Positions 48,589 to 58,110 of a stretch of 64,000 nucleotides of DNA are shown one piece after another. Position numbers and translations under genes: made by a program. Origin of the DNA: Nitrospirales bacterium (GTDB taxonomy: Bacteria > Nitrospirota > Nitrospiria > Nitrospirales > UBA8639); contig JAJDBP010000029.1 in NCBI GenBank assembly GCA_029261295.1, forward strand, positions 1-64,000. The letters are read 5' to 3'. Each line of letters starts with the position of its first letter. Within the stretch, counting starts at the first letter, position 1. The notes under the pieces were generated by a model. The model searched no databases. It saw nothing but the letters and a program-made list of their open reading frames with translations, and was not told where the DNA came from.

Positions 48589-50940
48589 ATGCACACACTT
48601 CATCGCATTGGAATTTCATTTTTCATTCTTATTCTATTCGCTTGTACCATGCAAGAAGTACGGGTTGGAGATGAGCTTGAGAAAAAAGGAAATTGGGATG
48701 GTGCCGTAACCGCATACAGAGAAGCAGTAAGGAAAGACCCCTTCAACGATGAACTCGTGAACAAGCTCAAACATGCGAAAACCAAAGCCGCAGAACAGCA
48801 TTTTTCCCAAGGACGTAAATGGCTAAAAAAACGGCAAATTGCTGAAGCTCTGCAAGAATTCCAAATTGCCCTTGGCTTAGATCCAGAGAAACAAGAACAC
48901 CATTCGGCCCTCAATGACGCTTGGCGTTTAAAAACAGCTCGTCAAACCCTTCTTGATGCCAAACAAATTGAAAATTTGGGGAGATATGATGAAGCCCTTA
49001 CACTCTACGAATCCGCCGTTGAGTTAGATCCTGATCTGACGGAAGCCATCGAAGGTATTACTCGAGTGGTTCAACAACAACAACAAATCGAATCCATTGG
49101 TGGCTCAGCTGAACCGGTGACCCTCCGTTTTCAAAATACCCGACTCAAACAGGTGTTTGAAATTCTCGCGAGAACCGCAAATATTGATATCTTGTTTGAT
49201 AAAGATGTGCGCGATGATTTAGTCACCATCTTTACGAAAGATACTCCTTTTGAGGAAGCGCTCAACCTCATCTTGACGACCAATCAACTTTTTGCCAAAC
49301 GAGCAGGCCCCGATCGTCTATTGATCATTCCCGATACAAAGCAAAAGCGTGAACAATATGAAGACTTACAAATTCGTACGTTCTACTTATCGAACGCCAA
49401 GGCAAAAGATATGGCCAATCTTCTACGGACCATATTAGAAACAAAAAGAGTGTATGTGAATGAACCCCTCAATACCGTCGTAATCCGTGACCATCCTAAT
49501 AAAATAGCCTTGGCTGAAAACGTGATTCTCGCGAATGACCGCCAAGATGCTGAGGTCGTGTTAGATCTTGAAGTGTTAGAAGTGAATCGAACGAAAACCA
49601 AAAGAATTGGGCTTAACTTTGCGAAGCAGGCCGGATTTGGAGCCTTCCCGAATGGGACGACCAACTTTTCAACAACTGCCCAAACTTTCACCTTCCGCAA
49701 CCTAACCAGCATTGCGAAAGACTCGTATTTATTCACGTTTCCAAGTAGTGTCTTAATGGATTTCTTCAAACAAGAATCAGATGCGAAAACATTGGCCAAC
49801 CCAAAACTTAGGGTTTTGAACAATCAAAAAGCCTCGATCAACATTGGAGACAAACAACCCATTCTTTTGTCGACCACGAATGTCTTACCAGGACAAGCGA
49901 CCACAGGAGCACTCTCGACCACTTCGACTGTCACGTCGATCGAATTTAAAGACACAGGCATCAAACTTACTGTCGAACCCACGATTCATTTAAATAATTC
50001 GATTACCCTTCGGCTCCAAATTGAGGTGACCAGGCTAGGAGACAGAGTGGTCCTCCAAGCTGACCCTGAAATTTCGCAGTTCCGCTTTGGAACGAGAACT
50101 GCAGATACCGCATTGAGCATGCGAGACGGAGAAACGGTTGTGTTAGCAGGCCTGATCCAAGAAGAAGATCGTCGCTCTAGGGAGGGCGTTCCTGGCATCG
50201 ATGATATTCCGGGCCTCGGGGACCTCCTAAGCAACAGCAACACTGACAAAATCACCACGGAAGTTATCGTGGTGATAACTCCTCGAATTGTTCGAAACCT
50301 GTCTCCACCACAATTAGCCAAGCAAACCCTCTGGTCGGGCACCGCAAACCAATATAGTACCCAACCGCTTTTTTCACAAAATACACCGGGATCAATCGCA
50401 CTTGGGAATGAGTCAGGAGGAGAAGTTTCTTCCCCAGCAGGCTCAGCGTCACCTTCAACAAATGACCCTTCGAGTGATCCTTCAAATGATGCAAAAACCG
50501 ACGAAGACGATTCCAACGCCCTTCAGCCAGGAGTCTCTCGTTTACAAGTTATCCCAGCAGCAGCATCGATTAAAATTGGCGAACAAATTTCGTTGACCCT
50601 CCAAGGGCAGAACTTTTCCGCAGCGGAACGTACGTCGCTCACGTTAACCTATGATCCTTCCGTGATGTCATTCAAACAAGCGATTGAAGGACCTTTTTGG
50701 AGCGGGCAACAAGTGCCTCCAAGTCTCACTGTCTCAGCGGTACCCAATGCGGGGCAATTAGTCATTCAAATGGGGCAAACAGGAAAGCCGGTTCAGGGAA
50801 GTGGGTCACTGGCTTCATTAGTCTTCGAGGCCACCGGAACTGGAACATCCAATATTCACATTCAAAATCCGACCGTGTTAGGAGCGAATGCTCAACCCGT
50901 GCCGGTCATGGTGCAACATGGGAGAGTCTGGGTGGAATAA
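48589..50940 (+). CDS. Outer-membrane secretin (GspD/PilQ/MshL-type) with TPR and C-terminal cohesin-like domain
   Basis: The 783-residue protein has a lipobox LFAC (Cys19), then three TPR-like units (about 25-165). STN/N0 (VTLRFQNTRLKQVFEILARTANIDI near 183) and N1 domains follow, then the secretin core (about 340-580, with the conserved VEPTIHLNNSITLRLQIEV and GIPGLGDLLSN-like terminal motifs). Past the core lies a Ser/Asp-rich linker and a final domain of about 130 residues starting LQVIPAAASIKIGEQISLTLQG, a pattern matching cohesin domains. Secretins form the outer-membrane pore for pili or secreted proteins. The cohesin could bind a dockerin partner or the cell surface. The following pseudopilin gene overlaps the 3' end by 23 bp. 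Confidence 0.88.
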   Translation: MHTLHRIGISFFILILFACTMQEVRVGDELEKKGNWDGAVTAYREAVRKDPFNDELVNKLKHAKTKAAEQHFSQGRKWLKKRQIAEALQEFQIALGLDPEKQEHHSALNDAWRLKTARQTLLDAKQIENLGRYDEALTLYESAVELDPDLTEAIEGITRVVQQQQQIESIGGSAEPVTLRFQNTRLKQVFEILARTANIDILFDKDVRDDLVTIFTKDTPFEEALNLILTTNQLFAKRAGPDRLLIIPDTKQKREQYEDLQIRTFYLSNAKAKDMANLLRTILETKRVYVNEPLNTVVIRDHPNKIALAENVILANDRQDAEVVLDLEVLEVNRTKTKRIGLNFAKQAGFGAFPNGTTNFSTTAQTFTFRNLTSIAKDSYLFTFPSSVLMDFFKQESDAKTLANPKLRVLNNQKASINIGDKQPILLSTTNVLPGQATTGALSTTSTVTSIEFKDTGIKLTVEPTIHLNNSITLRLQIEVTRLGDRVVLQADPEISQFRFGTRTADTALSMRDGETVVLAGLIQEEDRRSREGVPGIDDIPGLGDLLSNSNTDKITTEVIVVITPRIVRNLSPPQLAKQTLWSGTANQYSTQPLFSQNTPGSIALGNESGGEVSSPAGSASPSTNDPSSDPSNDAKTDEDDSNALQPGVSRLQVIPAAASIKIGEQISLTLQGQNFSAAERTSLTLTYDPSVMSFKQAIEGPFWSGQQVPPSLTVSAVPNAGQLVIQMGQTGKPVQGSGSLASLVFEATGTGTSNIHIQNPTVLGANAQPVPVMVQHGRVWVE

Positions 50941-51454
50941 CCCTGCCACTAATCGTGGTGTGACGTTAATTGAACTCTTAGTGACCTTGGTGATTATGTT
51001 TATTTTGGCATCGGTTGCCCTTCCTTTCACGAAAGTCAGCGCCAAACGTTCGCAAGAACTGGAACTGCGTCAAACCTTGCGGACACTTCGGGTGGCGATT
51101 GATTCGTTTCGGCGAGATTGGGCCAGAGATGGGAGTACCTTACTCGGCCCCTTGTGCGTCAAAAATCAACTGACGTGCAAAGAAGAAACAGGAATCACCG
51201 GGTATCCTAAATCCCTTGAGACATTATTAAAAGTGGAATTAACCGGAGGGGAAGCCCAAGCAGGAGAGCAATCATCAATCAGGCGATATTTGCGCAAAAT
51301 CCCCCTTGATCCCATGACCAATACGACAGAATGGGGAATACGATGCTATCAGGACGACCCAGATGAATCGCGGTGGTGCGGGGAAGATGTCTTTGACATT
51401 TATACCACCAGCGAACGGATAGCCGTAGATGGGACCCCCTATCGTGAGTGGTAA
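50918..51454 (+). CDS. Type II secretion/type IV pilus pseudopilin (GspG-like)
   Basis: The 178-residue prepilin begins MGESGWNNPATNRG and continues with the cleavage helix VTLIELLVTLVIMFILASVALPF; Glu5 is present. The body contains the pseudopilin pattern RAI/VAIDSFRRDWARD, YPKSLETLL, and RKIPLDPMTNTTEWGI, and ends in DGTPYREW. The ATG at 50918 lies inside the end of the secretin gene, so translation is coupled. The extra insertion near residue 65 (LLGPLCVKNQLTCKEE) has two cysteines that may pair. It is the first of two adjacent related pseudopilins. Confidence 0.85.
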   Translation: MGESGWNNPATNRGVTLIELLVTLVIMFILASVALPFTKVSAKRSQELELRQTLRTLRVAIDSFRRDWARDGSTLLGPLCVKNQLTCKEETGITGYPKSLETLLKVELTGGEAQAGEQSSIRRYLRKIPLDPMTNTTEWGIRCYQDDPDESRWCGEDVFDIYTTSERIAVDGTPYREW

Positions 51455-51855
51455 TGTCTATTTTTGTAACAATAACCAAAAAAGGCTACACTTTAATCGA
51501 ACTTATGATCGTCGTGGCGATTGCGGGGATTCTCGTATCGTTAGCCATACCCAATTTTCAGCAGTCTGCCATGAAAGCTAAAGAAACCGCTTTAAAACAA
51601 AACCTTTTCACCATGCGTACCGTCCTTGATCAATATTATGCCGACCGTGGAGATTATCCCGATAGTCTCGACTCGTTAGTCGAGGCACAGTATCTTCGGT
51701 CTATTCCCATTGACCCATTCACGAAATCTTCAACAACATGGGCTGAAATTTTGGAGGAGCAGGAAGAGGGGGATGATTCTCCTACTGGAATCTACGATAT
51801 TAAAAGCGGAAGTGATGCGGTTGCTCGTGACGGCACTCCTTACAAAGAATGGTAG
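51454..51855 (+). CDS. Type II secretion major pseudopilin (GspG-like)
   Basis: The 133-residue prepilin has the leader MSIFVTITKKG and helix YTLIELMIVVAIAGILVSLAIP with Glu5. The body follows the GspG plan: TALKQNLFTMRTVLDQYYADRGDYPDSLDSLVE, then LRSIPIDPFTKSSTTW and a terminal DGTPYKEW that recurs in the preceding pseudopilin. GspG forms the short pseudopilus that pushes substrates through the secretin. The start ATG overlaps the previous stop codon (TAATG). The shared C-terminal motif suggests the two genes arose by duplication. Confidence 0.88.
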   Translation: MSIFVTITKKGYTLIELMIVVAIAGILVSLAIPNFQQSAMKAKETALKQNLFTMRTVLDQYYADRGDYPDSLDSLVEAQYLRSIPIDPFTKSSTTWAEILEEQEEGDDSPTGIYDIKSGSDAVARDGTPYKEW

Positions 51856-51863
51856 GTTAATTT

Positions 51864-52802
51864 ATGAAACGTCTTTATTTTCAACGCATACTTTTGAGTG
51901 GGACCTTAATCATGGCCTTAGGAGCCTGTACCCACAAACCCTCAAAAACCATGAAGGCCGAGCTTCCTATTGCCGCACCCTCCCCACCTTCCCAACAAGT
52001 GGTCTTGCTTCAGGAAGCCCGATCCGAAACCATGAATCTCCGTGGGGAGTTATCGAGTCTAAAAATTCTCATGGCCAAACAAATGGGTGAATTACGAACC
52101 TTAAGGAAACAATCACAATCGGTTCAACATCGAGAAAAAGACCAAGGGCTTCAATTACAAGACATTCGAAGCCAACTGCTGTCTTCACAAGCTGAACGGG
52201 ACCAACTTCGAAAGCACAATATGGAATTAGAAGGCCAGCTCGTCAGCCTTCCTAACACCACTCAATTAGTCTCAGACATTCAAGCCCTAACTGGATCTTT
52301 TCAACAAATCATGAGCAGCATGAAAGACTTAGCCTCGGACATGCGCCTGATTAAACAAGAAATGCATATCACCACAAAAACCCTAAAGCCCCAACAAACA
52401 AAGATGACGCCATCCCAGCCAGCCTCCCGTGTGCCCGAGGAACGGACGCCTGATTCAAATGGACGCATCATGATTTTTGATGGGGATACATTATGGCGAT
52501 TGTCTCAGACCTATCACGTTTCCGTTGATCAATTGAAAGATTGGAATAACCTTTCATCTGATTTGATTATGACCGGACTTCGCCTACAGGTTGTTGATTC
52601 GCAAGAAACGGATGAAGATCAACCTGAACATGTCAACACTTCGACTGACCTCTTAGAACCAGAAACACATGAAAAATTACCTGATTCCATTGTTCAGAAA
52701 ATTCCTCATTCATCCCCCCAAACTCGAATCGATATTCCGACTGAATCAACACATATTCTTTCAATCACACCTCCCCAATCAGATTCGCACGAGTCGCCCT
52801 AG
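51864..52802 (+). CDS. LysM-domain lipoprotein with coiled coil
   Basis: The 312-residue protein has lipobox ALGAC (Cys22) and a long predicted coiled-coil region (about 50-175, many Gln/Leu heptads). A LysM peptidoglycan-binding domain follows, IMIFDGDTLWRLSQTYHVSVDQLKDWNN...LRLQVVD (about 215-262). LysM binds peptidoglycan sugars, so the protein may tether the secretion apparatus to the cell wall, like FimV or other pilotin-type partners. The start ATG lies nine bases after the pseudopilin stop, and the stop codon overlaps the gspF GTG by one base. The C-terminal 50 residues are Ser/Pro/Thr-rich. Confidence 0.8.
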   Translation: MKRLYFQRILLSGTLIMALGACTHKPSKTMKAELPIAAPSPPSQQVVLLQEARSETMNLRGELSSLKILMAKQMGELRTLRKQSQSVQHREKDQGLQLQDIRSQLLSSQAERDQLRKHNMELEGQLVSLPNTTQLVSDIQALTGSFQQIMSSMKDLASDMRLIKQEMHITTKTLKPQQTKMTPSQPASRVPEERTPDSNGRIMIFDGDTLWRLSQTYHVSVDQLKDWNNLSSDLIMTGLRLQVVDSQETDEDQPEHVNTSTDLLEPETHEKLPDSIVQKIPHSSPQTRIDIPTESTHILSITPPQSDSHESP

Positions 52803-54007
52803 TGCCTAACTTTCATTACAGAGCTGCTCGACCGGATGGAACAATTGTCGAGACAGATATTGAAGGGGAAACACCGCGTGCCCTTCGTGCTCAATTAGAG
52901 GGCCAAGGCCTTCTCGTCCTCGACCTCAGTGGATCGGGAACACGTCCAACCATTTCTTTCGGATCACGGCAACGACCGATACCAGCTCGAGACTTTCTTG
53001 TATTCAACCAGGAATTTTTGGCATTGATTAAAGCAGGATTACCAATGTTGCGATGCTTTGACTTATTAACTGACCGGCTCGCCCAAGGAGGCTTCCAACA
53101 GGCCCTGCAGTCTGTTCGCGAAAGTATTCGTGGTGGGGCGTCCATTTCAGAAGCCATGGCCATACATCCAATCTATTTCCCCGAGCTATATCAAGCCTCG
53201 CTTCGAGCAGGAGAACAGGCTGGCAACCTCGGGGAAGTCCTGAAGCGCTACATTGCCTATTTGAAAATGCTTATTGAGGTTCGAGAAAAAGTGGTCAAAG
53301 CCACCATCTATCCCTTATTTCTCTTAGGCTTTGGGCTCTTGGTCACCTGCGGGCTCTTATTTTTTGTACTCCCCTCTTTTGCCGAAGTGTATCAAGAAAG
53401 TCGTGTCGAACTACCGTGGGCCACGCAGCTGCTATTGGATATTACGAATTCAGCAGGTCAATGGATAGTCGCTCTGGCGGCTATTTTGGGAATTATTGGA
53501 GTTTGGTTGTATTGGTGGAAGTCGACTCCACAAGGACAATGGCGTATTCATTGGCTGTTTCTCAATGCACCAGTTTTAGGCCCCTTATTTCTTAAAAATC
53601 AAGTGATCCGTCTAGCCAGGACTCTATCGACCATATTAGGAGGCGGCATTCCCTTATTATCCGCGCTTCAAGTGACTGCCCAATCCATGCCGAATAAAGT
53701 CTTTGCCAAAGCATTGAACGCGGTCATTGTCCACGTTCGCGAGGGAATGAGCCTTTCCGTGGCTTTAAAAAAAGAAAAATTTCTGCCGAATTTGACCTTA
53801 GAAATGATTGAAGTTGGGGAAACGACCGGAGCCTTAGAAACCATGCTGTTTGAGGTCGCTGAGTTTCATGAAGGGGAATTGGACTTTCAACTATCTCGTA
53901 TGATGACGTGGATCGAACCGATTTTTATCATTCTCATTGGAATCATATTGGGGGGAGTGGTCATTGCCTTGTACCTTCCCATCTTTCAAATGGCAGGAGC
54001 CGTTTAA
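52802..54007 (+). CDS. gspF: Inner-membrane platform protein GspF/PilC
   Basis: The 401-residue membrane protein has the two duplicated cytoplasmic domains of GspF/PilC, each with helices such as FNQEFLALIKAGLPMLRCFDLL near 80 and ARTLSTILGGGIPLLSALQVT near 280. Three transmembrane segments lie around 170, 220 and 370. GspF organises the assembly ATPase and pseudopilus at the inner membrane. The start is a GTG overlapping the previous stop codon. The EVGETTGALETML segment near the end is diagnostic for the family. Confidence 0.93.
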   Translation: MPNFHYRAARPDGTIVETDIEGETPRALRAQLEGQGLLVLDLSGSGTRPTISFGSRQRPIPARDFLVFNQEFLALIKAGLPMLRCFDLLTDRLAQGGFQQALQSVRESIRGGASISEAMAIHPIYFPELYQASLRAGEQAGNLGEVLKRYIAYLKMLIEVREKVVKATIYPLFLLGFGLLVTCGLLFFVLPSFAEVYQESRVELPWATQLLLDITNSAGQWIVALAAILGIIGVWLYWWKSTPQGQWRIHWLFLNAPVLGPLFLKNQVIRLARTLSTILGGGIPLLSALQVTAQSMPNKVFAKALNAVIVHVREGMSLSVALKKEKFLPNLTLEMIEVGETTGALETMLFEVAEFHEGELDFQLSRMMTWIEPIFIILIGIILGGVVIALYLPIFQMAGAV

Positions 54008-54029
54008 CGAATAACAAGAGCGGGAAATC

Positions 54030-55760
54030 ATGACCACACCTGTTAAAAGAATGCCATTCGAAGAGATCCTTGTGAAAAAAGGTCTCATTTTGGACCGGGA
54101 AAAAGATACCTTACTCGAATCCGCGAAAACGTCGAACCAATCAATTGCCACACTTCTCCTAGAACGAGGTACGTTGACCGAAGAGTCAGTAGGGCAGATT
54201 TTGGCTGATCAATATGGCTTACCATGGAATGACTTAGCAGATTTCCGCGTTCCAACGGCTCTCATGGAATCCATTCCCGTTGAACTCATGCACCGCTATG
54301 AATTTGTTCCCATGGAACAAGAGGATGACGTTCTAACCATTGCGATTGCCAAGCCTCAAGATCTTCGAATGATTGATGAATTGGAGCATCAATTAGGGCA
54401 TGAACTACGCTTAGTGGTCTCTTCAAAACCGGCCATTCTTGAAGCCTTGAGCAACAGTGAAGGGAACAGCCAGGTCCTGACACGGATTAAAGCCGAGCTG
54501 GACCCGGTGCTCATCAAAGAAGATGAACGAGGAGAAGAAGTCCTTTCAGTCGAACGTATCACTCAAGATCAAAGCCCAGTCGTGAAGTTGGTGAATACGA
54601 TCATTTTAACCGCTCTGCAAAAGCATGCCAGTGACATTCATATCGAGCCCACAGAGCGAACAGTTGACGTAAAATTTCGCATTGACGGGGTGTTGTACTT
54701 GGCGATGGAACCATTTGATACTGGTATTCATCCTTCGTTGATCTCAAGGCTCAAAATCATGTCGGAATTGGATATCGCTGAACGCCGAACCCCACAAGAC
54801 GGCCGGTTTAAATTATTACTCAATCAACGCACCATTGATTTTCGTGTATCGATTCTGCCCAGTGTCTATGGAGAATCTGTTGTCATCAGAATCTTAGATA
54901 AGCAACATGTATCAGCAGGCGTTCAAGGCCTAAGACTGGAAGCATTAGGGTATACCGGCGAAGACTTATTACGTTTTCGGCGAGCTATCACACGTCCGTA
55001 CGGCATGGTCTTAGTCACCGGGCCAACGGGGAGTGGGAAAACGACAACGCTCTATGCCGCATTAAATGAAGTCCATTCGGATGAAGACAAAATCATTACG
55101 ATTGAAGATCCTGTTGAATATCAGCTAAAGGGAATTGTCCAAATCCCAGTAAACGAGAAAAAAGGATTAACCTTTGCCAGAGGCCTTCGTTCCATATTAC
55201 GTCATGACCCTGACAAGATCATGGTGGGTGAAATTCGTGATCTCGAAACAGCACAAATCGCCATTCAATCAGCACTGACCGGACATTTGGTCTTTACCAC
55301 CGTCCATGCAAATAATGCATTTGATGTCATTAGCCGATTTGTCAATATGGGCATTGAGTCCTACAATTTTGTCGCCTCCCTTAGTTGTATTCTCGCGCAA
55401 AGACTGGTGCGCTCCATTTGTCCTTATTGTCGTGTCCCCGTAGAAATTCACCCGGATCAGTGCAAGGAATCAGGGATTGTGTACGAAACCGTCAAGCACC
55501 AGACATTTTTTGAAGGAAAGGGCTGCAATGAATGCCATGGATTAGGCTTTCGAGGTCGAAAAGCAATTACAGAATTTTTAGATATGACCGATTCCATTAA
55601 AGAAATGGTTTTAGCAGGAAAAACCTCTTCTGAAATTCGAGTGGCTGCCATGGCCCAAGGCATGACTTCGTTGCGCCAGGCGGCCTTAGAAAAGGTCTTT
55701 CGAGGAGAAACCACCCTGAAAGAAATCAACCGAGTCACCCCGGTTGAAGAAATATTATGA
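54030..55760 (+). CDS. gspE: Assembly ATPase GspE/PilB
   Basis: The 576-residue ATPase has the GspE N-terminal domain (about 1-150), Walker A TGPTGSGKTTT near residue 334, the Asp and His boxes (HASDIHIEP near 200), Walker B RSILRHDPDKIMVGEIRD near 390 and a C-terminal zinc-binding pair CPYC...CNEC near 470-495. It powers pilus or pseudopilus assembly. The length and motifs are typical. It begins 23 bp after gspF, and its 3' end overlaps the pilM-like start by four bases. Confidence 0.95.
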   Translation: MTTPVKRMPFEEILVKKGLILDREKDTLLESAKTSNQSIATLLLERGTLTEESVGQILADQYGLPWNDLADFRVPTALMESIPVELMHRYEFVPMEQEDDVLTIAIAKPQDLRMIDELEHQLGHELRLVVSSKPAILEALSNSEGNSQVLTRIKAELDPVLIKEDERGEEVLSVERITQDQSPVVKLVNTIILTALQKHASDIHIEPTERTVDVKFRIDGVLYLAMEPFDTGIHPSLISRLKIMSELDIAERRTPQDGRFKLLLNQRTIDFRVSILPSVYGESVVIRILDKQHVSAGVQGLRLEALGYTGEDLLRFRRAITRPYGMVLVTGPTGSGKTTTLYAALNEVHSDEDKIITIEDPVEYQLKGIVQIPVNEKKGLTFARGLRSILRHDPDKIMVGEIRDLETAQIAIQSALTGHLVFTTVHANNAFDVISRFVNMGIESYNFVASLSCILAQRLVRSICPYCRVPVEIHPDQCKESGIVYETVKHQTFFEGKGCNECHGLGFRGRKAITEFLDMTDSIKEMVLAGKTSSEIRVAAMAQGMTSLRQAALEKVFRGETTLKEINRVTPVEEIL

Positions 55761-56929
55761 ACCTTTTTCCTATCAATCAACCAACATTAGCGCTTTCGAT
55801 ATCGGAAGATTCCCTATGTTTAGTTGAAGTCAAAAAATCCTGGAGGACCACCACACTCAAGGAAATTCAAAAAGTCCCCCTTCCTTCGGGTGTCATCCGT
55901 TTATCATCAGCCAAGCCAAATATTGAAAATATGGAAGTATTTGTAGAGCAATTACGGATCTTGGCCAAACCCCTAAAAAAACCGACTTCGCTGGCTCTTA
56001 GTCTTCCTGACCTCTGTGCGCGCACGAATATCTTTGACTATTCAACATTCCCCACAAAAAAAAGTGAACAAACAGCTTTATTAAATTGGCGGTTTAAACA
56101 AGATTTAAAATTAGACACTTCTCAATCACGTTTATCCTATGCCATTTATGTCCCAACATCCGTAGCCAGTGGCTCAAAACAAGAAAATCCCGAAAAAGTT
56201 CAAGTGCTCGGAACCGCTATTCGAAATGAAATAGTTGAGCAATATGAACGTGCATGTCTTGACTTAAATCTCATGCCAGTTTCCGTCAGTATTTCTGGTT
56301 TAGATATTTTCGACCTGTACCATGCCTCCATTCAGGAAATCTTAGATGTTGGGGACCGACGAAGTCCCTCAACACATTCTGGAGCCATGTTCCTCTATAT
56401 CAGTCATTGGGGATTTTCATTTTTTGCCTTCCATGACGGATGCCCTAACTTTGTGAGAACAAAGGCCATCAGTATTCGGCCAGATACCACTCGGGAACAG
56501 TGGGAATCAGATTCAGGGGTATCAGCAGAAACGAAAATCCTTGGAGAGACTCAAGCTGATCGACAAGATTCTCAAGAACTGCGACAAAGAGAAGGCTTCG
56601 TGCATCCCTACCCTTCCTATACCGCAACAAAAGTTGAAAAGGAAATTTTGGCAACCCTTCAATATTATTTAGAAACATTCTCTCAAGATGGTTCCGCACC
56701 GTCCCTGGCTAATCTCTTTGTGGTCAGCGACCTTGAATATGGGGACAAACTTCTTCCTCAGCCTGAACACCTTCAACAAACAGCCAAAGTCAGTGGATTA
56801 AGTATTTCGGACATTCAGGTCACCCATCTCTCTGCCACGACGCATTTCAACCAACGAGAGAACCGGTTGACCCAAGAATCAAAATTTTGGTCGGCCCTAC
56901 CCGGCTATGCCAGCTTGAGGGTGGCATAA
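55757..56929 (+). CDS. PilM/GspL-like actin-fold assembly protein
   Basis: The 390-residue protein resembles PilM/MshI. An actin-like N-terminal segment reads TLALSISEDSLCLVEVKKSW, followed by the PilM pattern LALSLPDLCARTNIFDYSTFPTKKSEQTALLNWRFKQDL. In pili PilM sits in the cytoplasm and holds the PilN tail; in type II systems the counterpart is GspL. A helical middle region and a segment SGLDIFDLYHAS near residue 175 follow. The start overlaps the gspE stop (ATGA), and the stop codon overlaps the next gene's start by one base. Family identity rests on pattern and position. Confidence 0.78.
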   Translation: MNLFPINQPTLALSISEDSLCLVEVKKSWRTTTLKEIQKVPLPSGVIRLSSAKPNIENMEVFVEQLRILAKPLKKPTSLALSLPDLCARTNIFDYSTFPTKKSEQTALLNWRFKQDLKLDTSQSRLSYAIYVPTSVASGSKQENPEKVQVLGTAIRNEIVEQYERACLDLNLMPVSVSISGLDIFDLYHASIQEILDVGDRRSPSTHSGAMFLYISHWGFSFFAFHDGCPNFVRTKAISIRPDTTREQWESDSGVSAETKILGETQADRQDSQELRQREGFVHPYPSYTATKVEKEILATLQYYLETFSQDGSAPSLANLFVVSDLEYGDKLLPQPEHLQQTAKVSGLSISDIQVTHLSATTHFNQRENRLTQESKFWSALPGYASLRVA

Positions 56930-57528
56930 TGGTCCCTCGCGTTCGCATTCCTCTTTCTGCCCCGGGTATCAATCATTTGACACTCACTCAATTCGCGTTG
57001 AAGTTAATTACGGTCGGAGGACTCGCACTCACCATTTCATTTTGGTGGGTAGGCACCACGCTTCATCAAAAAATTGATGCGCTTGAAAACCAAACGAATA
57101 TGATTGGGGCTCAAACCCAGCAAGTCGTCTCTCAAGCAAAGGCCAAGGGGATTGACTTGTCAGATCAGGCCATCAAAAAAATTCCACAGCATATCTCATT
57201 TGTCAAACAAGTACGAAAGCGAGTGGGGTTTTCTTGGACACAATTATTGATCGACTTAGAATCTGCCGTCCCGGCCAACCTGATGATGAGCACTGTGTCC
57301 CTTGATGAAAGAACAAATACGGTGGTGCTGAATGGCTTCACCCCTTCACTCAAGAATTTAAATCAACTTATCCATCAACTGGAAAAGCACAAATCCTTTC
57401 AGGATGTCATCTTAACTCAACATGCCAAAAAGAAGGTAAAAGGCAAGTCAGAGTCACCCTTTTTTGTATTTTCTCTGAAAGTTTCTTATGCCATTCATCA
57501 TCAACATTCACCAACAACCGAGTCTTAG
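56929..57528 (+). CDS. PilN-like inner-membrane assembly protein
   Basis: The 199-residue protein has a short cytoplasmic N-terminus, one transmembrane helix (LITVGGLALTISFWWV, about 26-41) and a periplasmic coiled coil and fold typical of PilN: HQKIDALENQTNMIGAQTQQVVSQAK and SWTQLLIDLESAVPANLMMSTVSLD. PilN bridges cytoplasmic PilM and periplasmic PilO. The start ATG overlaps the PilM-like stop codon. An in-frame ATG upstream at 56887 lies inside the previous gene and is unlikely. Identity is by fold pattern and operon position. Confidence 0.8.
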   Translation: MVPRVRIPLSAPGINHLTLTQFALKLITVGGLALTISFWWVGTTLHQKIDALENQTNMIGAQTQQVVSQAKAKGIDLSDQAIKKIPQHISFVKQVRKRVGFSWTQLLIDLESAVPANLMMSTVSLDERTNTVVLNGFTPSLKNLNQLIHQLEKHKSFQDVILTQHAKKKVKGKSESPFFVFSLKVSYAIHHQHSPTTES

Positions 57529-57534
57529 CGAACC

Positions 57535-58110
57535 ATGATATCCTTGAAGGTTTTCCAACAGTCTAAGACCACGCTTTTGATTTCACAGCATCTCATGCCA
57601 TTATTTATTGTGGCGAGCCTATCTGTACTTTCTTCTATTGGGATGTTTGGCCTCATGTTTTATCCGGCTCAAGATCGCTACACGAATACCACTGCACTGT
57701 TTCAAGCAGCCCAACAAGCTCAAGCTCAAACCCAGGTGGCTCAACACACCCAAGAAATTATTTCAACCACCTGGGCTGCCCTTTCCGATTATCGAGAATT
57801 TACCGATCTCAGTTTAGATATTGCTGATTTGGCCAAACGAAACCACGTCTCCATCCCTGGGATGGGATACGATTTCAAGCCACTGCCTCATAAATTAGCA
57901 GCCAAAGGCACCTTTGCCTTTGAAGCTCAAGGAAATTATGAAGCCATTAGAAAATTCATTTATGAACTGGAAAAACGATGGCCATATTTATTTATTGAAA
58001 AATTGTCGGTGGAACGATCAAAAAAAAAGAACGGGGTGCTGTTTAGAATTACCGTCTCAACCTTTCTAAAAGAATACCCTCAAATCCTCAAAAAAACGAA
58101 AGCCTTATGA
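57535..58110 (+). CDS. PilO-like inner-membrane assembly protein
   Basis: The 191-residue protein has one N-terminal transmembrane helix (LFIVASLSVLSSIGMFGLMF, about 22-41), then a coiled coil (AQQAQAQTQVAQHTQEI). The periplasmic domain has the PilO-like pattern FAFEAQGNYEAIRKFIYELEKRWPYLFIEKLSVERS near residue 120. PilO pairs with PilN in the alignment complex. It starts six bases after the PilN-like stop, and its end overlaps the next gene by four bases. The sequence is intact. Confidence 0.8.
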   Translation: MISLKVFQQSKTTLLISQHLMPLFIVASLSVLSSIGMFGLMFYPAQDRYTNTTALFQAAQQAQAQTQVAQHTQEIISTTWAALSDYREFTDLSLDIADLAKRNHVSIPGMGYDFKPLPHKLAAKGTFAFEAQGNYEAIRKFIYELEKRWPYLFIEKLSVERSKKKNGVLFRITVSTFLKEYPQILKKTKAL

